A DNA stretch of 64,000 nucleotides. Origin: Pseudomonas syringae KCTC 12500. Its GTDB lineage: Bacteria; Pseudomonadota; Gammaproteobacteria; Pseudomonadales; Pseudomonadaceae. The stretch is from contig NZ_AYTM02000002.1 of NCBI RefSeq assembly GCF_000507185.2, positions 2,650,001 to 2,714,000 of the forward strand. Direction: 5' to 3'. Of the stretch, positions 28,940 to 37,447 are shown piece after piece. A model generated the notes under the pieces. That model was given only the letters and a program-made list of their open reading frames with translations, was not told the DNA's origin and made no database searches. Every line of letters begins with the position of its first letter. Within the stretch, counting starts at the first letter, position 1. The position numbers and the translations under genes were made by a program.

Positions 28940-29368
28940 TTAAAGACGCATGCCTTTGAACGGGTTCCAGCCTTGCTCGCCTTTTACTTCTTTGAGGTAG
29001 TACGAATAATTGACGGTCAAGGCATACATCAGCGAGAAGGCCACATTCAAACCTCCCCCCTGCGCGTAAGGAACCTCGGTTCCCAAAAGCGTACATACCA
29101 GAAGGATCAAGGCGTTGGTCGCGAGCATTATGCCAATCAACGCAATGCCTTTTTTCCACAGGCCCAGCACGAAGAAATAAATGGGGCCAAAGAAATACGC
29201 GATGACGTTGAAATTGATCCGCATTTTCTTCCTGAAGCCAGGAAGTGATTTGAGGCCAGCCTTGAACCGCGGGTCGTTCGGCGCACCATACGTCTCGAAG
29301 AAATTGAAGCGCTCCTGCCACTTGGCGCTGTACGTGCCAGTGCTGCGCGTCTGATCTGCTGTGCTCAT
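28940..29368 (-). CDS. DUF2628-type small membrane protein, copy 2
   Basis: 142 residues, collinear with copy 1 at 20293-20721: the same WQERFNFFETYGAPNDPRFK motif, the same GPIYFFVLGLWKK helix and the identical C-terminal KGEQGWNPFKGMRL. The main differences are in the middle two membrane segments. The start at 29368 has AGGAGCAGCACC before it. It lies immediately upstream of the lipid operon on the same strand, while copy 1 lies downstream, so the two copies bracket the operon. Function unknown. Confidence 0.85.
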   Translation of the reverse strand: MSTADQTRSTGTYSAKWQERFNFFETYGAPNDPRFKAGLKSLPGFRKKMRINFNVIAYFFGPIYFFVLGLWKKGIALIGIMLATNALILLVCTLLGTEVPYAQGGGLNVAFSLMYALTVNYSYYLKEVKGEQGWNPFKGMRL

Positions 29369-29660
29369 GGTGCTGCTCCTGATGTTCCATTGGGGTTACG
29401 TCTTTCTTCCGGGAAACCCTGTGTTCTGGCGTTTTTATGATCAGGTTGCTGAGTGTATGGAGTTTTCGGGTGGTGTACTACGCAACCGCGTAACCTGGGC
29501 GCTAAATCGCCACAATTTTTCATCTGGTCAGTCTGATAGGCAGCCATTGACTGGAGTCGCTCGTTTTTCTGGTCAGGTTGCTGCCAGATTATCGGTTGTC
29601 GCGGCTGACCCGTCCCCATGACCGGACGTGCATCAACCATTTTTACGAAGCGCACCAGGT
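29369..29660. other. Region between lipoprotein A and DUF2628 copy 2
   Basis: The first ~120 bases (29369-29490) are homologous to the upstream region of DUF2628 copy 1 and probably hold its promoter. The rest holds no supported gene and no clean terminator for the T6SS cargo operon ending at 29661. Confidence 0.55.
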
Positions 29661-30527
29661 TCAATGCTTTGCTTCCAGGATACTGATCATTGGTTCTTGA
29701 TAGTTTTCATCTATCAAAATGCCCGATTTTTTTAATAATGACTCTGCCGCTGCTCGCTCTTTTGCCATTTTTCTTAGTTCGGCGGGCACTAGAGTTTTCC
29801 AGTGTTCACGATCGTCGCTGTCTATAAAGCTTTTATAGAACTCAGTTTCCGACCTGAAGCTGAGGGTAAATAAATAAGAACCACGTTCCTGCTTGGAGTC
29901 AGGTGTATTTTCACGCTGAACACTAAAGGTAAGGTATACACCATCCTTATAAAAATACCAGTCGCTGAGCATCGGTGAAGACAGCCACTCTTCCTTGGAG
30001 AGGATTAAGGCTGGATCCTTCCAGGGCCCTGTAACAGCAGGCTTTTCAAGCACAGTGTCAAAGTCTTTAAATTTTCTAGCCTCGGATCCCGGTATTCTTG
30101 CTTCGTTGGGGTAAATGTAGCGCCTCCAGCCTGTTGCTTTCAGATTTCCGAGTTGCTGGTAAAAATAGTCGATGGCCTTGGTGTGTTCCGAGTTTGAGGG
30201 TACTCCACCTAATATAATTTTGGCATTAGTAATGTTACTGTCTTCAATCGTGCTGAATACAGCGCTGACAACATCGTCAAATATCAGAGGCTGCTGGCTT
30301 GACTCGATGACAGCCGTCGCCTTGCTTGAGCTTTGTAGAGGAATGTCAAAATCGTAAAAGCAAATTTTGTCATTACAGTCCCTGTCAAAATTCACAGTTG
30401 ACGCTGAAAGCAAGGTTTCAACAGGCTCATCCAGTTTAAATTTTATCAGTAGCGGTTTCTGTTTCATATCAGGGTTTCCACAGGCTGTAAGAAACAAAAG
30501 TAGCGTCAAAAAAAATTTTTTATGCAT
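29661..30527 (-). CDS. T6SS-associated lipoprotein, copy A (candidate immunity protein)
   Basis: 288 residues with a lipoprotein signal sequence: basic MHKK, hydrophobic core and lipobox FLTAC with acylated Cys16; residues +2/+3 (Gly, Asn) do not direct inner-membrane retention. The mature part shares long motifs with copy B at 40204 (YFYQQ, YPNEARIPG, TGPW.DP, QREN, GSYLFT, LVPAEL, IDENY). No family name comes to mind with confidence. It overlaps the preceding conserved unknown by 8 bases, a typical effector/immunity layout, and a periplasm-facing lipoprotein is a common T6SS immunity form. This role is inferred. The gene is clearly AT-richer than the T6SS core. Confidence 0.75.
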   Translation of the reverse strand: MHKKFFLTLLLFLTACGNPDMKQKPLLIKFKLDEPVETLLSASTVNFDRDCNDKICFYDFDIPLQSSSKATAVIESSQQPLIFDDVVSAVFSTIEDSNITNAKIILGGVPSNSEHTKAIDYFYQQLGNLKATGWRRYIYPNEARIPGSEARKFKDFDTVLEKPAVTGPWKDPALILSKEEWLSSPMLSDWYFYKDGVYLTFSVQRENTPDSKQERGSYLFTLSFRSETEFYKSFIDSDDREHWKTLVPAELRKMAKERAAAESLLKKSGILIDENYQEPMISILEAKH

Positions 30528-31509
30528 GGTCGTGCCAGGACGATATTTCTATAATGGTGTTTTCCATATATTTTTTATTTATGTCCATAAGTGTGTGAAA
30601 TTTGTCTGCAATTTTAGTGATAAACTTCATTCTTTCGGTAGGGTCGTACAGTTGACCTTCGGTCATTGTTACATTGAGCTTAGGATTATCTGACTCACAA
30701 GCAGTGCTAAAGGCAGCAAGCCGACGAGGCACGCCGAAATGACCCTCCAGTTTAGATTGACCGTATAAAAGAGTTTTGAATCCGAAGCTCTCGTAGATTA
30801 AAGGTTGTAATATTTTCCTTTGCTCATGGTTTGCGATGGCTATTAAAGAGGCTAGCTGCTGTTGTCTTTGGGCGTCCCTGCCACGGATGATTTCAATTTT
30901 AGCTATCAAGGAAAATCCCAGTCTCAGATAATCAGTGACTTTGAGATTGTCTATTTTCAGTAGCGCGTCTTCTGCCCAAGGCAGCTTTTTAAATGACGCT
31001 TTGAATTCTTCGTTGTACTTGTTGAAGTCGCGCTTTTCAATACATTCAGTGAATTGCTCTGGAAAATTTATATAAAACCAGTGCCAAACGAAGATGTCTT
31101 GGAATAGCCAGAAATTTCCTTTGCCTAAGTAATTTTTTGTTGCTTCAAACGCAGCCAATGATGGAAATGCATAGCGCCAGTTTGAAGTGCTGGAATAGTC
31201 TAGCGCACACATTACCTGCTTGCTCGCAAACGCCGCTAAACCGGTCCAGTAAAATCGCCCCTTCAATGCGGGCTTCCCGTTGAGCTCTTGTTCTAGATAA
31301 ATTCTGGCGTAGTTGCCTGCAATGCGCGCGGCACGTGCACTAAAGTCGCTTATTAACTTATATTGTGCTGGTTTCAGGCAGGGTACGCGAGACTGTACAC
31401 TCAATCGGCGAACGGCAACTTGCTGGCCGATCGACCATAGCGCTTTGCATCCAGGATTCAGGTCATTGATCGAGCAAGCATGAGGGTTAAAGTTAAAGTC
31501 ATCTTTCAT
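30520..31509 (-). CDS. Conserved T6SS cargo-region protein, copy A (possible DUF2515 type)
   Basis: 329 residues, no signal peptide or membrane helix, homologous over its full length to the 330-residue protein at 41054. Shared blocks are SINDLNPGC, QQVAVRRL, the aromatic FYWTGLAAFASKQVMCALDYS, GNFWLFQDIFVWHWFYIN, HEQ..LQPLIYE..GF, and GVPRRLA. The HEQ/LQPLIY block reminded me of DUF2515, which I could not verify. It overlaps vgrG1 by 4 bases (ATGA) and is followed by a lipoprotein, so it may be VgrG1 cargo. No recognisable toxin motif is visible. Alternatives are an adaptor or chaperone loading an effector. Confidence 0.7.
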   Translation of the reverse strand: MKDDFNFNPHACSINDLNPGCKALWSIGQQVAVRRLSVQSRVPCLKPAQYKLISDFSARAARIAGNYARIYLEQELNGKPALKGRFYWTGLAAFASKQVMCALDYSSTSNWRYAFPSLAAFEATKNYLGKGNFWLFQDIFVWHWFYINFPEQFTECIEKRDFNKYNEEFKASFKKLPWAEDALLKIDNLKVTDYLRLGFSLIAKIEIIRGRDAQRQQQLASLIAIANHEQRKILQPLIYESFGFKTLLYGQSKLEGHFGVPRRLAAFSTACESDNPKLNVTMTEGQLYDPTERMKFITKIADKFHTLMDINKKYMENTIIEISSWHDHA

Positions 31510-34271
31510 GATTTTTTACTCGGAGAGTATTCGTCCGACCCCGCGGGCACGATCAACTCGTCAGGTACCAGCGTAACCTTGCCATTACCAGGCTTGTCGC
31601 TAAAAATCCGTGGAATATTACCGTCTTGGTCGGTAAAAAATATTTTCTTGCCTTCGTCAGGAATATCAACCTCGACCGCGACATCCTCAAGCGGTACACC
31701 GTGAGTGGTCATGAGGCGATTTTGCTCGTCATACAGCCCTGCGGGTACTGCGATGGGAAGCTCCTTATTTGCATAGTCCATGCTTGCGGGACCGCTGAGG
31801 GTCTTTTTGGCACCTTTGATGTCTATTGTGCCTGGCGCATGCACCTCGATATTGCCGCGTATGATCCTGATATAAGCGCCGCCACTGGTGAGCAAAATTT
31901 CTTTCTGTGCAGACATTTCCACTAACTGTGCAAGAGAGGTGATTTTCATGCCCTGCTGCGCGGTCAATTCCATCGCATCACTCTGCGCCTGCAGCTCGAT
32001 CTTGCCCTTGGCTGCAAACAGCTTCGCTCCCGCATTCTGGGCGAACAGGCTGATGCTTTGCGCGACGCTGGCCAGCAGGGATTTGCCGCTGGCGATGCTG
32101 ACGTCTTCGCCGGTGCTCAGGGTCAGGTGTTTGCCGCTGTGCAGGTGGGTGCTTTTCGGCGTGGCGGTGGCGATATCGGCAGGGGAGGAGGCGATCAGCA
32201 GAGGTTGCTGGTAACCCGGCGTTTTACCGCGTCCGCCGCTGCGGATTGCCCAGGCGGTATCACCGCCGTTGCGTTGCTGCTCGCCGGGGCCTTGGCTTGG
32301 GGCGCCGTCGTCACTGCCGTAGGTCACGTCGGCGTCGCTGTTGAGCTGGGTCAGGCTGTCCAAGCCTTCCTGCATGGGCAGGGCATTGTGCTGTTGGGCC
32401 GTATCGGACAGGGTCTTGACGCGTTGTTCACTGTTTTTCAGTTGCTGTTGCGCTTCGCTGGCATCGATCTGTGCGCCCTGAGCACCGCTGCGTTTCCAGG
32501 TGCTGAGGTACAAACCCTGCTGGGCGCGCAGTGCGCCGTAGGCATCGGTGCGCAATTCAAACCCGGTACCGCGCAGGCCTCCGCGATTGTTGCCGCGCTG
32601 GTCGATCAGGTAACCGAGGTTGAGCTGGGTATGCCCGTGGCTGCTGTGGATCTGGGTGCGGACCTGGCCGGTGGAGTCGTCCATCACCCAGTGGTTGAAA
32701 CCTCCGCCGCCGACTTCCTTGCTCTTGTAGCCGGCCATCAAGCCGCTGGAGTGCCAGGCAGGTTTGTGACCACCGTAAACCTGGCCCATCACCAGTGGCC
32801 GGTCGATGTCGTTATCCAGGAAGGTGATGACCACCTCTTCACCGGCACGCGGCACGTGCACACTGCCCCAGTCCGGGCCGCTGCTCGGTTGCATCATGCG
32901 CAGCCAGCAGGAACCCAGCTCGCCGTCTTGGGAAAGCCGGTCCCAGTGAAAGCGTACGCATACCCGGTTCAAAGTGTCGGTAAACACCTCATGACCGTTG
33001 GGTGTGACCACCACGGCGGTCTGCGGGCCAGGATTATTCGGCTTGAAATGCTCCGACGGGCTGCGGAACGGCACGCTGTGCAACTGGCCTTCGAAGCGGT
33101 TGAGGAAGAAGCCGTGGCTGCCGACGCCCAAGTTGTCCGCTACCTTGTTCACGACGCCAAGCCCTGATGGCTCAGGACGGACTGATCTGAACAGCGCCGC
33201 CAGACTGCCCGGCACTTCGCGACGTCCCTTGGCCAGCGGCAGGTTGCTTTCGGCGAACATCTCGACTTCGATCAGCAGAAACTGGCGCTCTTCAGCCGCC
33301 TTGCGCTCGTACAGCGGATGCTGGGTCAGTTCAAACCAGCGTCCGGCTTCCATTTGCCGCACACCACTTTGACCCTGAATACGACGAGCCTGCGATTCAC
33401 GCTGCTCGATCTGTACGCGACTCAGCCATTCGCCGCGGTCCTGCTTCTGCCAGCCGTACTGGCCTTGATACTCGTACCGCTCCAGCGCCTGCGGGGCCGA
33501 AGCGGCCTGCAAGGCCGGCATCACGGTTTCGCGTGGCTGGCCGTGGGCTAGGTAATCGACACTGCGCCAGTGCAGCTTGCCGCTAAGCAACTGCGAGCCA
33601 CTGCTCCACTGAGTAATGCCGTCCTGTTTCTCGGTGGCGTTCTGAGTGTGAAACCGAATGCTCTGGGGCGCCAACGCGGGGAGGGTATCGACGGTATCGG
33701 TAAAGACGATGCAGTGCTTGTCAGCGGTATGTTCGACGTACCAGAAAAGACCTTCCTGTTCGCACCAGCGCTGCACGAAGTTGGCATCACTTTCATTGAA
33801 CTGGGTGACGTAGGAGAGCGGGGCGTATTCGCGACGCAGGTCCAGGCGATAATTGCCCTTGGCCTGCTCGTACATCGAGAAAACGGCTTCAAGGATCGCC
33901 GGCAGGTTCTTGTCCTGCCAGATGCGGCAGTCGAGGCGGTACTCGAGCAGGCTGAACCAGGGCGCGAAGACCAGTTGCCAGTCATGCAGGCCGCCGTCAT
34001 TGCCCAGATAGCGCACGCTCTCGACCAGGCCATGACGCTGCGCGGGAGAACCGTCATCGCAGAGGATGGCCAGGCTGACGGGTTGGCCGATGAGTTTTTC
34101 AGGATCGTATTCGGTGTCCTGCACCACCACGTCGAGAGTGTAGCGGGGCACGCGGCCGATGCGCTCGACCCCATGCATGCGCAGGGCCTGAAGCTGATGC
34201 TCGCCCAACGGCGTGGTGAGTTGCAGCAGGCGTCCGCTCTGGCTGAGGGCGGTACCGAATGTCAGATCCAT
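31506..34271 (-). CDS. vgrG: VgrG1, T6SS spike protein with variable C-terminal tail
   Basis: 921 residues. Order: gp27-like base (about 1-380), gp5-like OB fold (about 410-510, GPQTAVVVTPNGHE, SCWLRMMQPSSGPDWG, PRAGEEVVITFLDNDIDRP), DUF2345-type region, then a beta-helix of repeated short strands (LTLSTGEDVSIASGKSLLA). Residues 1-773 align without gaps to VgrG2 with only about a dozen substitutions by eye. The last ~130 residues differ and end in a transthyretin-like module (VPLEDVAVEVDIPDEGKK...DGNIPRIF). Such tails bind effectors in other T6SS. Next gene overlaps by 4 bases, suggesting its cargo is the copy A pair. Confidence 0.95.
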   Translation of the reverse strand: MDLTFGTALSQSGRLLQLTTPLGEHQLQALRMHGVERIGRVPRYTLDVVVQDTEYDPEKLIGQPVSLAILCDDGSPAQRHGLVESVRYLGNDGGLHDWQLVFAPWFSLLEYRLDCRIWQDKNLPAILEAVFSMYEQAKGNYRLDLRREYAPLSYVTQFNESDANFVQRWCEQEGLFWYVEHTADKHCIVFTDTVDTLPALAPQSIRFHTQNATEKQDGITQWSSGSQLLSGKLHWRSVDYLAHGQPRETVMPALQAASAPQALERYEYQGQYGWQKQDRGEWLSRVQIEQRESQARRIQGQSGVRQMEAGRWFELTQHPLYERKAAEERQFLLIEVEMFAESNLPLAKGRREVPGSLAALFRSVRPEPSGLGVVNKVADNLGVGSHGFFLNRFEGQLHSVPFRSPSEHFKPNNPGPQTAVVVTPNGHEVFTDTLNRVCVRFHWDRLSQDGELGSCWLRMMQPSSGPDWGSVHVPRAGEEVVITFLDNDIDRPLVMGQVYGGHKPAWHSSGLMAGYKSKEVGGGGFNHWVMDDSTGQVRTQIHSSHGHTQLNLGYLIDQRGNNRGGLRGTGFELRTDAYGALRAQQGLYLSTWKRSGAQGAQIDASEAQQQLKNSEQRVKTLSDTAQQHNALPMQEGLDSLTQLNSDADVTYGSDDGAPSQGPGEQQRNGGDTAWAIRSGGRGKTPGYQQPLLIASSPADIATATPKSTHLHSGKHLTLSTGEDVSIASGKSLLASVAQSISLFAQNAGAKLFAAKGKIELQAQSDAMELTAQQGMKITSLAQLVEMSAQKEILLTSGGAYIRIIRGNIEVHAPGTIDIKGAKKTLSGPASMDYANKELPIAVPAGLYDEQNRLMTTHGVPLEDVAVEVDIPDEGKKIFFTDQDGNIPRIFSDKPGNGKVTLVPDELIVPAGSDEYSPSKKS
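31951..34271 (-). repeat. 2.3-kb direct repeat, copy in vgrG1
   Basis: This segment aligns to 37836-40156 at a constant offset of 5885 bases without indels, from the start codon to the codons for about residue 773. The first ~600 bases are nearly identical; the middle carries more synonymous changes. Similarity stops abruptly at the effector-binding tail and, upstream, just before the ribosome site. Confidence 0.88.
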
Positions 34272-34341
34272 GGTGTAGCTCCCCTACCTGGAATGGTCTC
34301 GTATCCCTGATCTAACATGAATTGTCGTCCATGTGTTTCTT

Positions 34342-34644
34342 TTAGATGGATGCCTTTGCCTTTATCGTCATTATAAGCATCGAAACTGCCTGGATGAAGA
34401 AGTAGCATGCCACGGGCATGAGAAAGTCGTAATTGCCACGTGTCGCCAAGTATAAGAAAAATGCGCAAAAAGCAGCGATGAAAGATAATGCGCATGAGAT
34501 AAAACACTGATATCGCAAAATGTGGTTTAGTGGGCTTTTGCCGTTTACCAGAAACGTCAGTATTTTGAACGGTGCATAGCAAGCTCCGTAGAGGGGCAAT
34601 GCCAGGATTAGAGCAATTAGTATGTAGCCTATAAAGTCGGGCAT
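34342..34644 (-). CDS. Small membrane protein between tli4-like gene and vgrG1
   Basis: 100 residues with three hydrophobic segments (about 5-25, 45-70, 72-92) and no recognisable family. It starts at 34644, 48 bases after the Tli4-like gene, and ends 70 bases before vgrG1. The region is AT-rich like the lipase and immunity genes. A 131-codon frame in another phase overlaps it but has shadow-type composition. An accessory immunity or membrane protein for the lipase effector is possible; this is guesswork from location. Confidence 0.6.
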   Translation of the reverse strand: MPDFIGYILIALILALPLYGACYAPFKILTFLVNGKSPLNHILRYQCFISCALSFIAAFCAFFLYLATRGNYDFLMPVACYFFIQAVSMLIMTIKAKASI

Positions 34645-34692
34645 TAAATTGTTCCATTTATTTTATTCTTTATTGCTGTATAGATAGCCAAG

Positions 34693-35676
34693 TCAGGGAA
34701 GCGGTTTCAGGCTGTCTACTACCTTATCCCAAAAGGCCAAAGCTTCTTCGTCGGATTTAAAGTCGCTTCCAACTTCATGTGTGCCCAGTCTTAGATCTAT
34801 AAATGGACGAATATTTGATTTTATCTGTCCCTCGTATTCGATCTGAAAAGTGTAAAATCGTTTTCCATCTATTAATGTTGTTACAGCGACTTCCTCTGCT
34901 TTAAAATCACCAATCATACGTGTCCTTTTTCTAAGCGTTTTTGTTTTACTCAATAATTCTGCCATGCCTGGAATAAGGCCGCCGCTTTCATTTTCAAAAC
35001 GTTTTATTAACGTGTCATCATGTTCAACGATTCGTTGGGTCAGTAGACTAACAAACGTTCCTGGGTGCGTTGAGATTTGTGCTCCCATGTAAATACCTTC
35101 CAAGGATTGGGTTGTCCCTAGTGTGGTATAACCTGCTTCTAAAGCAAAAGCGCCTTGGGGTGGAGCGTCTTGTGGTCGCCTAAAAAATATGGATTCACTT
35201 ATTAGCCGGGTTTTATTGATGGCGCCATCTATTCCTTTAGCCGAAATTGACTTTACTAGCATCCGATAAAGTGTGTTCTTTGATGTAAGTAGATAGGCAT
35301 GAAACGTATAGAGATTATCTAGTTTGGAAAGTATTAACACGCTACCATTGCTAAGGGGTATAGTTTTTTCATATCTGCTTGATGTCCCATAAGCAGTTCC
35401 TTTTTTTAGTTCTTCAATTGTTTGATCGACAAACGAGCTCAAATCAGACTTTCCATTTTTGCTAACAAGCTCTACTTTTTCGTTGTAGAGCTTGTAGTCA
35501 GCGACAATTTCAGAACCCGTTGGTAGATCTAGTTGGAATCTGCCAAAATAATGGGTGGCCAGCTTGTTGTTCATTTCCTTTCCTTCAATGGGTAGTGCCA
35601 AGGATAGTGGAGAGTAAAGTGCAAAAATTGTTAAGGCATAAGTTAGCGCTTTTGTTAAGGTTGGAATGTTTTTCAT
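34693..35676 (-). CDS. Tli4-like T6SS immunity protein
   Basis: 327 residues with an N-terminal signal peptide (MKNIPTLTKALTYALT...SPLSLA), so periplasmic. The architecture, with two similar alpha/beta lobes (HYFGRFQLDLP early, GYTTLGT near residue 180), matches the Tle4-immunity family (Tli4/TplEi type). Location immediately after a Tle4-like lipase, 16 bases away, supports this. It should bind the lipase in the periplasm and prevent membrane damage from sister-cell attack. AT content is markedly higher than in the T6SS core. Family assignment is from recollection, not a search. Confidence 0.8.
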   Translation of the reverse strand: MKNIPTLTKALTYALTIFALYSPLSLALPIEGKEMNNKLATHYFGRFQLDLPTGSEIVADYKLYNEKVELVSKNGKSDLSSFVDQTIEELKKGTAYGTSSRYEKTIPLSNGSVLILSKLDNLYTFHAYLLTSKNTLYRMLVKSISAKGIDGAINKTRLISESIFFRRPQDAPPQGAFALEAGYTTLGTTQSLEGIYMGAQISTHPGTFVSLLTQRIVEHDDTLIKRFENESGGLIPGMAELLSKTKTLRKRTRMIGDFKAEEVAVTTLIDGKRFYTFQIEYEGQIKSNIRPFIDLRLGTHEVGSDFKSDEEALAFWDKVVDSLKPLP

Positions 35677-35692
35677 GGTCTGCCTTAGATGC

Positions 35693-37393
35693 TTAACTAT
35701 TTTCTGATAGCCTGACTAAACTATATAGGGTTGCATAAAGTGTTCTGCCCTTTTCGTCGGTATAAGCATTTTGATGCTTGTACCCAACGGAGTTATTATA
35801 TTTACCTTCTTTGCAATAATTGATGAGTTTTCCTGCATTTTCTGCATTTTGTCCATGAGCGAAGGCTCCTTTTACCCCTGGCTTTCCACGTGGTGCAGCG
35901 CCAGAGTAAACCGGCACTGTTCCATCCCCAGGGTGGTATTTTTCTCCTACGGTTAACACATATTTTCCATTTAGCTGTAGTTCGGAGTCTAGATTGTCAC
36001 TGGTCAGACTTGCGGTTTCAGGGTCTAATCCTTCGACGCTTTTGGAGGACCATTCAAGATTGCCCCATGTAAAAAACTTCTCCGATTTTGCCTCTACGCA
36101 ATAGTGTACATATGTTTTGTCGTAATACTTATTCTCTATATCTTCGTGAAAGTTTTTGACCGAATCTATTATTCCAAAAAAAGTATTTTTAAGTGAGTTC
36201 TCTTCGCTACTTTCCATCGAAACATCATCGTCGGTTTTAGTGCCGATTATTTTCGCAGGATCAAGCAGTTTGTCGTTGGTATCTGGGATGAGAGCCCACC
36301 ACTTATCGGATTTGTAGATCTCCGTATAAGGGCAGGTTTTCGGAAGAGTAAATACTTTTTTCCCAGTAGTACGATCTCTTAAAAAAAGCCAAGGTTGTCC
36401 GTTGTTATAGTCTCTTGATGGCAGTAGTTCTAGCAGTCCCTGAGCAAAGGCCATAACTGCTACAGCGTCAGCCGCATCCCTGCTTAATATTTTCTTTTCG
36501 CCAAAATCTTCAAAGCCACCCCTTACACGCTTATAGCTCGCGGGGGCGCCAGTTGCAGGCATTGCACCGTGTACAATACCGTACAATTTGCTAAACCCAC
36601 GGCAAGCAACCATAGCTCTTCCTACAAGTCCTCCCATGGAATGGGTGACAATTATTACTTTTTCTGCTTTGCCGTTGTAGTGAGGTATTACAGTTTTATT
36701 AATGTAATTTATTATGTCGGCAGCAGAGTCTTTGTTTGATTGCAACCAATTATAGCCAGCTGGCCAAACTTCGTATTGAATATCTGCTGCTTTCATCAAG
36801 CCGCTTGCATCTCCAAGTGCTGATAAGCTTGGATTTTCTTCCCAGTCACCCCAGTCCGCAGGTGCTTGTTGTACACGTTCTTTCCATTCTCCTTGAGGAT
36901 TGCCAGCTATCATGATGCTGTTCATTTGGCGCTGCATTTCGTTCATAATTGGGTGATATGAGGTTCGCATGATGGAGCCCCACTTTCGAGTACGTAACTC
37001 TTCCTTGGAAAGTCCGCTCTCACCGCCATCAATTTCTCCGTCTTCATAGATGCCTACAGCGCCAGGCCTAGGATCAAGCTCAAGTTGACGTCGTTTGGGT
37101 GACTTGAACCAGCTTCCGAGAAGGAGTCCTACCGTTTTTAATACTGGAAATACTCCATCCATGTTTGGCGCCGCCCAAGCCCGTTCTCTGGTTTTCATAT
37201 TCATCAGGTTAGTACCCATCACCCCTGGTATGAAAATAATTGGCACAACTTTCCCGCTTTTACACGGAACAGACTTTTCCACTGGGTCGTTTGACCGTGA
37301 CATGGTCGTAGTGGCCATTAGCTCGCCGTCTGCATCATGTTCCTGAGCCAGATGGAGCGTATTGTCAGTTGAGGGTGAGCTTTTATTTCCCAT
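35693..37393 (-). CDS. Tle4-like T6SS phospholipase/lipase effector
   Basis: 566-residue alpha/beta hydrolase of the LCAT/PGAP1-like type. An early strand-loop reads IPIIFIPGVMGTNL-like (FIPGVMGT, 54-61, oxyanion hole), the nucleophile elbow is THSMGGLVGR with Ser252, and a late HPGDGTVPVYSG segment supplies candidate Asp/His residues. No signal peptide is present, as expected for a T6SS substrate. It lies 54 bases after vgrG2 and directly before its Tli4-like immunity gene. Predicted to hydrolyse membrane lipids in the target periplasm. AT-rich composition relative to vgrG2 suggests acquisition as a cassette. The subfamily (Tle4 versus another Tle) is moderately certain. Confidence 0.84.
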   Translation of the reverse strand: MGNKSSPSTDNTLHLAQEHDADGELMATTTMSRSNDPVEKSVPCKSGKVVPIIFIPGVMGTNLMNMKTRERAWAAPNMDGVFPVLKTVGLLLGSWFKSPKRRQLELDPRPGAVGIYEDGEIDGGESGLSKEELRTRKWGSIMRTSYHPIMNEMQRQMNSIMIAGNPQGEWKERVQQAPADWGDWEENPSLSALGDASGLMKAADIQYEVWPAGYNWLQSNKDSAADIINYINKTVIPHYNGKAEKVIIVTHSMGGLVGRAMVACRGFSKLYGIVHGAMPATGAPASYKRVRGGFEDFGEKKILSRDAADAVAVMAFAQGLLELLPSRDYNNGQPWLFLRDRTTGKKVFTLPKTCPYTEIYKSDKWWALIPDTNDKLLDPAKIIGTKTDDDVSMESSEENSLKNTFFGIIDSVKNFHEDIENKYYDKTYVHYCVEAKSEKFFTWGNLEWSSKSVEGLDPETASLTSDNLDSELQLNGKYVLTVGEKYHPGDGTVPVYSGAAPRGKPGVKGAFAHGQNAENAGKLINYCKEGKYNNSVGYKHQNAYTDEKGRTLYATLYSLVRLSENS

Positions 37394-37447
37394 GGTTGGC
37401 CTCCATGCATTGGTTTGTCTGGGCGACGAAGAAAGAGGAATCAGGCA

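Noticed and set aside
32058..33167. 369-codon plus-strand frame inside vgrG1
   Set aside because: Antisense shadow; a similar frame occurs in vgrG2 only because the DNA is duplicated.
34262..34657. 131-codon minus-strand frame overlapping the small membrane protein
   Set aside because: Runs into the vgrG1 start and has no coherent hydrophobic or domain pattern; the 100-codon frame is membrane-like.
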